Source of the DNA: Monoplex corrugatus
Taxonomy: Eukaryota; Mollusca; Gastropoda; Littorinimorpha; Ranellidae
DNA length: 64,000 bases
Direction: 5' to 3'
NCBI GenBank assembly: GCA_030674185.1
Contig: JAPXFY010000026.1
Location: 55,799,252-55,863,251 of the forward strand
Shown one piece after another: positions 1 through 10,196 of the stretch (positions are counted from its first letter, which is position 1; each line of letters starts with the position of its first letter). Under the pieces are notes generated by a model. The model did not search any database. It worked only from the letters and a program-made list of their open reading frames with translations, and had not been told where the DNA came from. Position numbers and translations under genes: made by a program.

Positions 1-597
1 GTTCCACCTTTCCCAACCTTGAACTGAGTCAAGTAACTTTCCTGTTCCACCTTTCCCAACCCTGAACTGAGTCAAGTAACTTTCCTGTTCCACTTTCCCA
101 CCTGAACTGAGTCAAGTAACTTTCTGTTCCACCTTTCCCAATCCTGAACTGGGACAAGTAACTTTCCTGTTCTGTCTTTCCCAACCCAGAACTGGGTCAA
201 GTAACTTTCCTGTTCCACCTTTCCCAACCTGAACTGGGACAAGTAACTTTCCTGTTCTGTCTTTCCCAACCCAGAACTGGGTCAAGTAACTTTCCTGTTC
301 TGTCTTTCCCAACCTGAACTGGGACCAATGTAACTTTCCTGATTTCCTGTCTTTCCCAACCCTGAACTGGGACAAGTAACTTTCCTGTTCCACCTTTCCC
401 AACCCTGAACTGGGACAAATAACTTTCCTGTTCTGTCTTTCCCAACCCTGAACTGGGACAAGTAACTTTCCTGTTCTGTCTTTCCCAAACCTGAACTGGG
501 TCAAGTAACTTTCCTGTTCTACCTTTCCCAACCCTGAACTGGGTCAAGTATCTTTCCTGTTCTACCTTTCCCAAACCTGAACTAGGTCAAGTCACCA
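1..597. repeat. 43-bp minisatellite, about 14 units
   Basis: Tandem copies of a 43-bp unit that starts GTTCCACCTTTCCCAACC and ends AAGTAACTTTCCT. Units differ by point changes such as CCACC/CTGTC and GGGAC/GGGTC. The array is cut by the left window edge. Because 43 is not a multiple of three, the long open frames on the minus strand here come from stop-poor repeat sequence and not from a gene. It lies downstream of the last visible exon of the NKRF-like gene, so it may sit in its next intron. Confidence 0.95.
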
Positions 598-826
598 TTC
601 AGAGCTAGGTGGATTGGATGCTGTATGCACAAACAATATTTTTCAAGTTGGACTGAAAGACAGGTGTTCTATCTCTATGCAACCATGCCCTCAAAAACAG
701 ATGAATAGATGTTAATCAATTTAATCAAATAAACAGTCTTTTAAGACTTGACCAAACGTGTGCCTTTTCCAAATAAACCACATGCATACACACTTCAAAA
801 AGCAAACTAAACTAAAACAGCCTCAC
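598..826. other. No gene seen
   Basis: AT-rich unique sequence between the satellite and the splice donor at 821-826. It would be intron of the minus-strand NKRF-like gene. Nothing else is recognisable. Confidence 0.5.
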
Positions 827-1064
827 CTGTGGAGTGATTCCTTTCATGATGTCAGACAGCTCAGCAGTCATTAAACGCTGATAGGCAAGTTCATAGGTGG
901 TAATCTTGGCCTCTTTTGTACTGTGCCCCTGTCCCTGGGCTAACAAAGCACCACCAATCACCAACTTGCCCTCATAAGCCACGCAGCAGTGTCGCTTGTG
1001 AAATGGAGTGCATGTGAAGTGACGTTTAAGTCCGCAATGAGAAATGATCAATGCCCTTTCCAGT
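827..1064 (-). CDS. Coding exon 6 of NKRF-like gene: second dsRBD-like segment
   Basis: A 238-bp exon between acceptor TTTGTGTGCAG and donor GTGAGGCT. It accepts phase 2 from exon 5 and leaves in phase 0. The reading includes HCCVAYEGKLVIGGALLAQG, then GQGHSTKEAKITTYELAYQR. This has the hallmark end of a double-stranded-RNA-binding domain: a G-x-G-x-S turn, the K-x2-A-K basic patch and a terminal amphipathic helix. It is the best single piece of domain evidence for the gene. The next exon lies left of, or within, the satellite at 1-597 and is not seen. Confidence 0.8.
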
Positions 1065-1149
1065 CTGCACACAAACATCAAGCGTTGCAATAAAAAAGAT
1101 AACTCCTGCAAAACACTACAAGACTAATCCAGCATCAAGCAGAAATTCA

Positions 1150-4040
1150 GGTTCAGGTTCATATTGCTTTTAGCCCAGCCAACTACTAGAACCACACCAG
1201 GGCTAAAACCATGTTAAAAACTACACCCAGGTTAAAATAAAAAGACAACAGTTAAAAAACCATGCTCACCGTTGTCCTTGCAAATCTAAAACACAATTAA
1301 CGAAAACCATACTCAGAGGTAAAATCATATCAGATGAAATCTATTGATCTCTTGTAAAAACTTGAAACTGCATCCGGAGGGACGTCTCAAAAGAGGTTTT
1401 TTAAGGAGTCGGCCCTGTAGCGCTTATGTCTCACATTGTACAAGTGCCAGCATTCATGAAGAAGTAGTCTGATGTTCAACATGGTATACATCACGCTGCT
1501 TCTTCATTTTTTAAACAGGTAGGAATTAGTGTAGGAAGTGTGACCCGTGTGTAACCTACAAAACACTGTCTCTTTCCTATGCTTCCCTGAAGCAAATGGG
1601 AGAATTTCTCTCAGGTTGGGATGGACTTGGGAAAGTTTATTATCTGTCTTCTTATTTCAATCCTCCTGCTAGATCATTTATCATATGACTGTGTATGACT
1701 TCTCATGTGACTGTGTATTATGGATTTCACATCTGTGTAAGGAATCTAGGATTTAAACATCTTTTTCCTTGCGGCATTCCTGGCCAGGCAGTCGGCCTTT
1801 CCATTGACTCCAATACCCACATGAATCTTGTGAAAGACAATGAGGTAATTTTCACTCGAAAGAGTAGAAAACGGTTCAAAGAACTTCAGAAGCTCTGGGT
1901 GACTAATGTTTCAGCCAGCAATTTCTGCAAAGCGGAAAAGTAGAAAAGATGAGAAAATCTTTATGCAAGGATATCGACACCGTTTTCAGCGCCAAAATAA
2001 GAGTCGTCAGTTCAGCAGTATAAACAGAACTGTCAGATTAAATATATTTTGAAAATGAACGCTTGGGAACAGCAGAATAGAAGGTAGCAACAGCAACAAC
2101 TTCAATACACTTTGATCCATAAGTGAATATTCTGTAGTATGACTGAAATTTCTGACACACTTTTGCATAAAACGACTTGTACGCCAGTGGACTGGCATGG
2201 TCTTTGCAGAAGGAGGAGTGACTTTCAGATGTTTTTCAAATTTGGTTTGAAATTTGGGGTTGAAGACAGTGTAGGCTGGGTTTTCTGGTACAGACAACAA
2301 TTTCAAATACAAATTTAAGGTTAATTTCAGTCTATGGATGGACAGGGAGGGTTCGCCAGCCTCAGCATACAAACTGTAGAGTTGTTCTGAATGCACCACT
2401 AGAGAGGCGCAGCCCTCGATAGTGAATGGGATCCAGTAGTTTTAGGTAGGAGGGTCTTGCAGAGCCATATACTGCACAGCCACTGTGATTGTCAATTTAG
2501 AGTGAATTAAAGCTCTGGACAGGTGAAGTAGTGTTTTCTTGTCGGCACACCAGTCTGTATGAGCTACGACTCGAAGAATATTCAGAACTTTCTGGCATGA
2601 GGTCTGAAGATGTTGGATATGACTAAGGAAATTCAACTTTTGATCAAAGAATCCAAGAAATTTAGCTTCTTTTACAACTGGAATGATGGACTTTCCCAGA
2701 TGGATTTCTGGGTCAGCAAAGAATCGTTGCAGGTTATGGAAGTGGATACACTGTGTTTTGGTGGAGGAAAAAGTAAAACCATTTATCTCTGCCTACTGTT
2801 GGATTCTATCTACGCACAGCTGCAGCCACCACTGAATGCATGCACAGATGCTTCCACTTGCATATACTGCAAAATCATCCACAAACAGGAAACGGTCAGA
2901 GCCCTGATGTAATGACTTGACTATGGTGTTAATCTTAATACTGAAACAGCGCAGGAGAGAGAATGTTCAGAAGTGCATAACGGATCGTCATTTCAAGGCG
3001 GATTGCATGTGCTACTGTGGAATGGTGCTTGCGAAAACCGCATTATTCCTTACTGAAGATGCTGTCATTCTCCAGTTTCCACATGAGTCTGCTGCTGACC
3101 TTTCTTCAATTTTTTTGCACAGACAACTGGTTAGGGCTACTGGGCAACAGTTGGAAGGATTGGATAGATCTATTCCAGGTTTAGGTACAGGGATGATTAG
3201 GGCTTTCTGCCATGGGGCAGGAAACAATCCTGCCGTCCATATGTAACTGTACACTTGTAAAATGATTTCTAAACAGTTTTCTGGGAGATGCTTCAGAAGT
3301 GTGTAATGAATTTCATCCATGCCAGGAGAAGAGAACTCACCATTCATAATCCAAGACCAATGAAGCATCACACATGATGAACAGATCCAAATAAGAGCAT
3401 AAGTCTAATTTGGAGAAGGTGTTTTCCAGCAGGAGACCACGGGCTGAAGTATCCGCACTACCCCAAAACGGGGAATGGCCATTCAAATCACCCAACAACA
3501 GTAAAGCTTTTGGAAGTCCTTCAATCAGATCATCCAGTTCTTCTTTTGCAACAGGAACAGACAGAGGTAGGTACAGGGAACAGACTGTTATGGCTTTGTG
3601 TAGAAATACCCTTGCCGCCACTGTTTGCAAAGAAGTGTTCAGATTAACAGGGCTAAACAAAACAGACCTGCGTAGGAGCAAAGAAACTCCAACAGTTACT
3701 CCTTCATCTTTGGGTTGTGCTGGTTTTGAAATAATATTGAAATCCATTATGAAAAACTTCTCCATTCATGCAGTTTCTTGTAGAGCCAGCACATCGGGCT
3801 GCAGGTCAGAACAAACTAGCTGCAGCTCCTCAAAATTAGAGAGCAGACCTCTTATGTTCCAGTGGACATCTTCATTACCGATGGAAGCAACAGTAAACAA
3901 ATTTAGTCCACATCTGTCCCATCGTCCTTGACCTGTAATGGAGCGTATTCATTTTCCAGTTTTTTTTCCCTGATGACTGACCTGCCCTGGTGGACATCTT
4001 TTTCATCTCCATCAGCATGACTTCTGCCCTCCCATACTAG
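1150..4040 (-). mobile_element. Old jockey/I-type LINE (endonuclease to 3' end), interrupted
   Basis: Minus-strand remnants occur in LINE order. The 5' end of the endonuclease domain (HWNIRGLLSNFEELQLV, then DVLALQET) is at about 3880-3770, followed by a GDLNGHSPFWGS motif near 3490. A reverse-transcriptase start (MDEIHYTLLKHLPEN, ALIIPVPKPG) is at 3330-3130, the RT C-terminus (VLNILRVVAHTDWCADK) at 2600-2520, and a LYAEAGEPSLSIHRLKLTL segment at 2370-2300. The C-terminal FLQEINRFHLI is near 1340. The 3' end at 1150 has GAACCT tails and matches the fragment at 32303. Internal deletions, frameshifts and stops make it dead. It sits in the intron after exon 5 of the NKRF-like gene. Confidence 0.8.
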
Positions 4041-4044
4041 CTGT

Positions 4045-7000
4045 TTGAAGACACATACGAACCAGCAGCAGCGCACTGCGATAGCAGGTGAGACGTTGGA
4101 TGACCAAGGCCAGGAATTAAACCATAGTGCCAAGGACATCCACGCTGACGGTTCTGATGCGGATTTTGCACAAGCTCTTAACGCCAAACGTGGAAAACTC
4201 AATTTGCCGCCTGCCGGTGCAAAAGAACAATGGGAGAAATTAGATGAGGAACTTGTCCTTAAGCTGAATGCGCTAATAGGGAACAGTACGCTGGAACACA
4301 AACTTGACACATACGGAGACATCATATACTCTATCTGCAGGGACACTTATGGAGTGAAGCAGCCAAAGACAAAAACGCCTCCCCAGAAATCCAGAAGACA
4401 GCAACAGATGGAGAGCATCCGGAGGGAGAAAAGGAAGCTTAAAAAGCGAATGAAAACTGCCTCAGAATTCGAGAAGCAAGGGCTCCTGGAACTCTGGAAA
4501 GATCTGAAGGCCAAACACAATGCTCTCAGCAAAGTGGAATCAGCAAGGCGAAGAAAGAGCAAAAAGAAGAAGACTCAAGATCGTTTCTTCAAAGATCCCT
4601 TTGACTTTGCAAGAAAGCTGTTTGAACAACCCAAATCAGGGACTCTCACAGTGGGCAAGGAAACCCTAGAGCAGCATCTCAGGGAAACATATTCCGATTC
4701 TCAGCGCGAGGCACCACTTGAAATCCAAAATCTGGTTTGGCCTGCAGCGCCAGAAGGAAAATTCAATAACAAACCACCAACACTGGATGAAGTGAAGAAC
4801 GTAGTAAAGAAAGCCAGAGCCAAGTCAGCACCTGGACCAAACGGAATACCATACCTGCTCTACAAGAAATGCCCAAAAGTGCTCGAGTGGCTCCACAAGA
4901 TGATTCGATCAGCATGGAGGAACCAGAAGATCAGCGACCAATGGATGAGAGCTGAAGGAGTGTACATTCCGAAGGAGCAGAACTCCAGCAGCATCAATCA
5001 GTTCAGGCCAATATCACTTCTGAACGTCGAGGGGAAAATCTTCTTCTCTGTTATGGCAGCAAGATTGACAAAATACCTGACTGAAAACAAGTATCTGGAT
5101 ATGTCAGTCCAAAAGGGAGGCATACCAGGAATGCCTGGATGCTTGGAACATGCCACGTTGATTTGGGATGCTATCCAAAAAGCAAGAACAGAGAAGAGAG
5201 ACATTGACGTAGTTTGGCTTGATCTGGCGAATGCATATGGATCAGTTCCACACGATATGATCCAGCTGGCTCTTGAAATGTATCACATCCCAGAAAACAT
5301 CCGAACAATGCTGAGGAAGTATTTCCAAGGGTTCTCAATGCGGTTCTCTACCAAAGAATACACCACGGACTGGATAGACCTAGAGGTGGGCATTGCAATG
5401 GGCTGTGCAATCTCTCCCATACTGTTCGTGTTGGCAATGGAAGTCATCTTGAAAGCTGCAATGAAGAGTTCAGGTCCAGTGAATCTGGGAGATGGATACC
5501 AGATGCCTCCTCTGAAAGCTTTCATGGATGACACAACAGTCTTGTCCACGGATGAGGAAGAGACACACCAAATCATAAAGCAGCTGGATGAGCTGGTGGC
5601 CTCTTCAAGAATGAGGTTCAAACCTAAGAAATCCCGAAGTCTCTCACTGCGAAAAGGAAAAGTGGCAGATTCAGTCAAATTCATGGTAGCCAACCAAGCC
5701 ATCCCCACTGTCACAGAAGAGCCAGTAAAAAGTCTCGGAAGATGGTATGATGACTCCCTGAAAGACACACAAAGGGGATGTGAAACCAAGCAAACAGCAG
5801 AAGAAGGCCTGAAGAAAATAGATAACTGCGGACTGCCAGGCAAATACAAAGTCTGGTGTCTACAGTTCATGCTGATACCAAAGCTGCTGTGGCCACTGCT
5901 AATCTATGACATTTGCACCAGCACAGTCGAAGCAATGGAAGCCAAAATCAACAAATACACAAGAAAATGGCTCGGTGTCCCACCTGGTCTCACTGATGTT
6001 GCATTCTACTGTCGTCAAGCAATGCTGAAGCTACCTCTGAAATCCATAGTGGAGGAATACAAAGTTGGAAAAGCAAGACTGTTGAGCATGCTGGAGGAAT
6101 CGGAGGACAATATCGTGAGAGCAATTCATCCAAAGCTGAGAACTGGCAGAAAGTGGAAAGTCCAAGAGGCTGTAAACAATGCCAAGAGAAACCTCAGCAT
6201 CAAAGAAATAATTGGACACACGCAAACCAACAGACAGGGACTGGGAGCAACAAAAATGCAGTGGTGGTCCAAAGCCAAAGGGAAGGAAAAAAGAGACATG
6301 ATCATACAGGAGTTGAAGGAAGAAGAAGATGTCAAAAGAGTGCAGAAGGCAGTCCAGCAAGGTCAACAGGGGCAATGGACAACATGGGACAGTGCACTCC
6401 AAAGAAGTCTCAGCTGGAACGATATGTGGCACATGGCTCCTCTAAGGATAAGCTTCCTCCTCAGATCTGTATATGACCTGCTCCCCTCGAATGCAAACTT
6501 AGTGAAATGGGGGAAAGCAGACGACCCAGCATGTCCGCTCTGTCAGAAGAAACAAACAGTGGAACATGTCCTAAGCTCTTGCAAAGTAGCGCTAGCCCAA
6601 GGAAGGTATACATGGAGGCACAACCAAGTTCTGAAAGTGATCACAGATGTGGTTAGCGAAAAAACCATGACCCCAAACGCACCAATTGCTATGACAACGT
6701 TCTACAAAGCAGGAGGGAAACAGGTCTGGCCCGAAATTGCTATGACAACCAGCACATTGCCAAAGGGTCTTCTGGATGGAGCAGTCGACTGGGAGTGTAC
6801 AGCAGACCTCCCAGAGTGGAGAAATTACCCAGATGTCATCAGCAAGACAGGCATGAGACCAGACATCGCTCTCCACTCTGACTCCTCGAAACAAGTGATT
6901 CTGATAGAACTCACTGTGCCATACGAAAGCAGAATGGAAGAAGCACATATCTACAAGACCGAAAAATACGCCGGTCTTGCCAGCACCCTGAAGAAAGCAG

Positions 7001-7200
7001 GTCTGCGGGTCAAAATCTTCGCCATAGAGGTCGGGGCAAGAGGGTTTGTGGGCACCTCCGCTTATGATCTCATGAAACAACTCGCCATTTCTGGGAAGAA
7101 GAGGACTAGAGCCCTTAAAGCGATGGCAGAGGCAGCAGAAAGGAGCTCAAGCTGGATCTGGGCAAGGAGGAACCAAAAAAGTGAACTTCATAAGGATTAA
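4045..7200 (+). CDS. LINE reverse transcriptase with PD-(D/E)XK-like endonuclease (HERO/R2 group)
   Basis: The frame is 1051 codons and intact. The first ATG is not obvious: the frame enters with TTG at 4045 and the 5' end seems lost. Residues 100-190 are Lys/Arg-rich and probably bind nucleic acid. The reverse transcriptase covers about 230-560: SAPGPNGIPYLLYKKCP, INQFRPISLLNVEGKI, DVVWLDLANAYGSVPH, GIAMGCAISPILFVLAMEV, and the catalytic box FMDDTTVL. A Cys/His knuckle (CPLCQKKQTVEHVLSSC) lies near residue 830. The C-terminal endonuclease has RPDIALHSDSSKQVILIELT followed by a K-x2-KY motif, matching the restriction-like nuclease of R2/NeSL/HERO elements. The lack of an N-terminal zinc finger or APE domain fits 5' truncation. 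It copies its RNA at a nicked chromosomal target. An intact frame suggests recent insertion. Confidence 0.85.
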   Translation: MKTHTNQQQRTAIAGETLDDQGQELNHSAKDIHADGSDADFAQALNAKRGKLNLPPAGAKEQWEKLDEELVLKLNALIGNSTLEHKLDTYGDIIYSICRDTYGVKQPKTKTPPQKSRRQQQMESIRREKRKLKKRMKTASEFEKQGLLELWKDLKAKHNALSKVESARRRKSKKKKTQDRFFKDPFDFARKLFEQPKSGTLTVGKETLEQHLRETYSDSQREAPLEIQNLVWPAAPEGKFNNKPPTLDEVKNVVKKARAKSAPGPNGIPYLLYKKCPKVLEWLHKMIRSAWRNQKISDQWMRAEGVYIPKEQNSSSINQFRPISLLNVEGKIFFSVMAARLTKYLTENKYLDMSVQKGGIPGMPGCLEHATLIWDAIQKARTEKRDIDVVWLDLANAYGSVPHDMIQLALEMYHIPENIRTMLRKYFQGFSMRFSTKEYTTDWIDLEVGIAMGCAISPILFVLAMEVILKAAMKSSGPVNLGDGYQMPPLKAFMDDTTVLSTDEEETHQIIKQLDELVASSRMRFKPKKSRSLSLRKGKVADSVKFMVANQAIPTVTEEPVKSLGRWYDDSLKDTQRGCETKQTAEEGLKKIDNCGLPGKYKVWCLQFMLIPKLLWPLLIYDICTSTVEAMEAKINKYTRKWLGVPPGLTDVAFYCRQAMLKLPLKSIVEEYKVGKARLLSMLEESEDNIVRAIHPKLRTGRKWKVQEAVNNAKRNLSIKEIIGHTQTNRQGLGATKMQWWSKAKGKEKRDMIIQELKEEEDVKRVQKAVQQGQQGQWTTWDSALQRSLSWNDMWHMAPLRISFLLRSVYDLLPSNANLVKWGKADDPACPLCQKKQTVEHVLSSCKVALAQGRYTWRHNQVLKVITDVVSEKTMTPNAPIAMTTFYKAGGKQVWPEIAMTTSTLPKGLLDGAVDWECTADLPEWRNYPDVISKTGMRPDIALHSDSSKQVILIELTVPYESRMEEAHIYKTEKYAGLASTLKKAGLRVKIFAIEVGARGFVGTSAYDLMKQLAISGKKRTRALKAMAEAAERSSSWIWARRNQKSELHKD

Positions 7201-7219
7201 ATTCCCTACAGATGATGTG

Positions 7220-7298
7220 TGCCCCGTTAGCACATTGGTAAAACCGCGTACCGCAGTTCTGAAGCGCAGAATCGCCCAGGTTCGATCCCCGGCGTGGG
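7220..7298 (+). other. tRNA-like sequence forming the 3' end of the HERO-like LINE
   Basis: The sequence carries an A-box-like motif (TTAGCACATTGG, 7227-7238) and a perfect B-box-like motif (GGTTCGATCCC, 7279-7289) with tRNA-like spacing. The T-stem pairs except for one mismatch, while the acceptor stem pairs only in part. It begins about 20 bases after the LINE stop codon and runs straight into poly(A), so it looks like part of the LINE transcript. It could instead be a short SINE that inserted in, or was co-transcribed with, the LINE. Confidence 0.7.
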
Positions 7299-7325
7299 AA
7301 AAAAAAAAAAAAAAAAAAAAAAAAA

Positions 7326-7660
7326 TAGACAACAGCAGAAGGGCATCCAGGAGTCATGACCTGGATGTGGCCCGGCCCCCCGAGAGTGTAAGGAATTCAG
7401 GGCCGAAACACTTGTCTAAAGGGGGTTACTTCTCTGAAGACCTTCTGTTGTCTAGCTCTCCCTAGAGTTTCTTTCTACCTGTGGAGCTGTTCCCCGATGG
7501 CCGGGGTGGTGGGGGTATGTGGGTGGTGGGTGGGGGTGGATGGGTTTCCCAGGCTGTCCAGCACTAGGAGGTTCTGACTGCTGAGCAGTCTGAGAAACTG
7601 CAGGTTTGATGCCCCCGCTGTGGGCTCTCATGTCTTGACTGATCACAACCGAAACCATCT
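7326..7660 (-). other. Possible 5' part (ORF1) of the interrupted jockey-type LINE
   Basis: To the right of the HERO-like poly(A), a minus-strand frame at 7658-7452 encodes a Pro/His-rich stretch (IHPHPPPTYPHHPGHRG). In position it would be the ORF1 side of the LINE at 1150-4040. The coding match is weak and the link is an inference from position. Confidence 0.35.
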
Positions 7661-7691
7661 AGTACGGATTAAGACTATAATCTGTTAGGGC

Positions 7692-7819
7692 CGCACACGC
7701 GCACACACACACACGCACACACACACACGCACGCACACACGCGCGCGCGCGCGCACACACACACACATGCACACACACACATGCGCACGCACACACACAT
7801 ACACACACACACGCGCATG

Positions 7820-7850
<31 letters not shown>

Positions 7851-7875
7851 GCACACGCGCACGCACACACACGCG

Positions 7876-7933
<58 letters not shown>

Positions 7934-7937
7934 CACA
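7692..7937. repeat. (AC)n/(GC)n compound microsatellite
   Basis: Alternating purine-pyrimidine tract of AC with GC and ATGC interruptions over about 245 bp. Open frames here are repeat artefacts. Such tracts can adopt Z-DNA. Confidence 0.95.
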
Positions 7938-8216
7938 CTACAGAAAAGCACACATAAGATCTTCAGGCTCTCTCCCCTTTCAATGACTGTATAATAGAAC
8001 AGATTAGGCAATAACGTATGCATGCATGTATCATTTGCATATATGTGTGTGCATTCAATTATACATACATATGCATGGTTGTGTTTTTGTTGTTGTTGTT
8101 CATATGCAAGTATACCTTTTTAAATCGTTGTAAGCGCCTTAAGCTGCTACTGATTACACATGTTATAAATGTACATTGCAATGATTACTAAATGTCACTC
8201 TAACCACAACACACAC

Positions 8217-8230
8217 ATACACTCTCACTC

Positions 8231-8270
<40 letters not shown>

Positions 8271-8310
8271 TGACTGACAGAGAGAGAGAGAGAGAGAGAG
8301 GAGACAGAGA

Positions 8311-8342
<32 letters not shown>

Positions 8343-8723
8343 GAGAGAGAGAGAGAAAACAATAATAACTACTACTATTAATGCCACTAAACTCTCAAAG
8401 AAATAAAGAAGGGTTCTACAGAGAGACAGAGACAGACAGACAGACAGAGACAGAGAGACAGAAAGAGAGAGTGAGAGAGACAGACAGACAGACAGAGACA
8501 GACAGAGAGAGAACAACAATTACTACTACTATTAATGCTACTAAACTCTCAAAGAAATAAAGAAGGGTTCTACAGAGAGACAGACAGAGAGAGAGAGAGA
8601 GAGAGACAGACAGATAGAGAAAGAGAGAGACAGACAGACAGACAGACAAACAGATAGAGAAAACAATAATTACTACTACTATTAATGCTACTAAACTCTT
8701 AAAGAAATAAAGAAAGGTTCTAA
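8217..8723. repeat. GA/GACA minisatellite with three copies of an intron-edge segment
   Basis: Runs of GAGA and GACA alternate with a segment of about 65 bp (ACTACTACTATTAATGC to AAAGAAGGGTTCTA) at 8356-8420, about 8513-8573 and 8661-8723. The third copy abuts the exon 5 splice donor at 8724, so the others look like duplicates of the donor-proximal intron. Confidence 0.85.
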
Positions 8724-8724
8724 C

Positions 8725-8939
8725 CTTGAAACAACGTCAACAGTCTCAGGATTCAAGTTTTTCACTTGCTTGATGAACTCCTGCCATTTCTGCTTACAGG
8801 ACATGCCGTCCACCATAGGAATGGCATTGGTGCTGCTTTTGTTCATCGATTCCACACATTTGGAGTAAATTCTGCGAACACCTTCCCCTCCAATGTCTTC
8901 TTGCTTCAGGATTTCATCAAAGTCCTTGTTTACTAATAC
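8725..8939 (-). CDS. Coding exon 5 of NKRF-like gene
   Basis: A 215-bp exon between acceptor CTCATTTGTCAG and donor GTTAGAAC (a weaker donor), entered in phase 0 and left in phase 2. It encodes a helical stretch ending KQKWQEFIKQVKNLNPETVD, which in NKRF-type proteins leads into the second dsRBD. Next to its donor, the start of the intron has been copied into a GA/GACA minisatellite (8356-8723). Confidence 0.75.
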
Positions 8940-9543
8940 CTGACAAATGAGAGACACACATGTATGTAGTCTGTAAAGGAATTTATTAGATGCTGTAACT
9001 ATACTTTCTTCATGAAGTTTTACTTCTTTTGCATTTAATATGTACAACATAGTTTATTCAAAGGTATCTTTTTATGACAGTAACCAACACTCACATTTAC
9101 AGCAAGACACACACACAACACACACAGAGGAACACAGACGCGCAGACACAGATGCACAGATACACAGACACAGAAAATAACAGACACACACACTCTTTCT
9201 CTCTCTCTCACTGGACTGCTTTTCTTCTAGCAACTACATGAAAATAAAATGTCCATGATTTTCAAGAGAATATTTTTATAACAAGGCATGAACATTTTCT
9301 TTTTCGATTAAGCCATCAAAATCAAAATAAGAAAACTGCTCACTGCAGAATCTTTCTTCAGTTGTGTGTCACATGTTTTTACAGGTTTCAATCTCTTCAT
9401 GAGACTTTCTTCAATAAGAGAAGCAGTAATTTTATCTAAGCACATGTTTCACTAAATATAGCCAAACAGAAAAACTGCAAGCTGAGGTTTCCTTACTTTT
9501 AGTTTTATAACACGAGCAATGTTTTCATACAAGTAGTACTCAC

Positions 9544-9909
9544 ATCTAAGACCATTCTGTAGCATTCTTGCTTCACATCGGCTTTCCCCAGCCCAACAGC
9601 CCGTGCCAGAAAGAACTTGCCCAGCATTGCCTTGGAAGTGACAATTTTACTACCTGACTTGTAGTCGGCCACTTCTTCTTTCTCCAGCTTGAAGGGCATG
9701 CTGATATTCTTGGCCATGACAACACTGTGAATGAGTTTTGAACAGACGTCATCAGCTGTGCTCTTGGTGATGTTGCTTGTCCAGTACTTCAGTTTCTGCT
9801 GTATAGTCCTTAATTTGACAGAATCATCTAATTTTCTGTCTTTCTTTTCTTTTTTCATCTGTGCACGCTTTGATATCCTGCTTTCTTCTTTCTGTTCAAA
9901 CAGGCCCTC
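9544..9909 (-). CDS. Coding exon 4 of NKRF-like gene: first dsRBD-like segment
   Basis: A 366-bp exon (122 codons, phase 0 on both sides) between acceptor GGTCATTTCAG and donor GTGAGTAC. It opens with a Lys/Glu-rich helix (RISKRAQMKKEKKDRK). A region then begins at LKYWTSNITK and ends with GKFFLARAVGLGKADVKQEC. The latter matches the closing strand-helix pattern of a double-stranded-RNA-binding domain (G-x-G, then K-x2-A-x3-A). The layout, with a helical WT-type lead followed by this motif, resembles the first such domain of NKRF and the C-terminal one of CDKN2AIP as I recall them. Key Ala positions of the last helix are poorly conserved, so RNA binding by this copy is uncertain. Confidence 0.75.
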
Positions 9910-10112
9910 CTGAAATGACCAGAAGAAAAAGGTTTCACAGCTGTTGTCATTATCAGTGTGTGTGTGTCTGTTTCTGTATCCTTAAAAAATATTCACAAGT
10001 AAAACAAATACTAACAACCACTAAAAAGCAATATTTTACATGAGTGGACAAACACATGTAATATATATATATATGCATACGCATGTGTACTTCCACTAAA
10101 AAGATCTACCTT

Positions 10113-10116
<4 letters not shown>

Positions 10117-10193
<77 letters not shown>
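10117..10193. repeat. (AC)38 microsatellite in intron
   Basis: Uninterrupted AC dinucleotides in the intron between exons 3 and 4 of the NKRF-like gene. The rest of that intron (9910-10814) is AT-rich with no recognised feature. Confidence 0.97.

Positions 10194-10196
<3 letters not shown>

Larger units (their letters stand above)
4041..7325 (+). mobile_element. HERO/R2-like LINE with restriction-like endonuclease, 5'-truncated
   Basis: This near-complete plus-strand element is inserted into the minus-strand jockey-type LINE, whose reading stops matching at about 4040 and may resume after 7330. It comprises one long open frame, a very short 3' UTR holding a tRNA-like sequence, and 27 A residues. 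No clear target duplication could be matched across the two ends, which is common for elements using a restriction-like endonuclease. Confidence 0.8.

Noticed and set aside
72..574. Several minus-strand open frames of 65 to 139 codons
   Set aside because: They are translations of the 43-bp satellite in different frames, stop-free by composition.
3410..3931. 173-codon plus-strand open frame
   Set aside because: It lies antisense to the endonuclease domain of the jockey-type LINE, whose motifs are on the minus strand.
5283..5870. 195-codon minus-strand open frame
   Set aside because: Antisense shadow of the HERO-like reverse transcriptase; composition and motifs lie on the plus strand.
6592..7080. 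162-codon minus-strand open frame
   Set aside because: Antisense shadow of the same LINE endonuclease region.
7659..8023. Cys/Val and His/Thr repeat proteins
   Set aside because: Translations of AC/GT microsatellites. The same applies to those at 21731-22505, 47395-47806, 53356-53781, 56156-56494, 58501-58824, 59584-59977 and 60405-60849.
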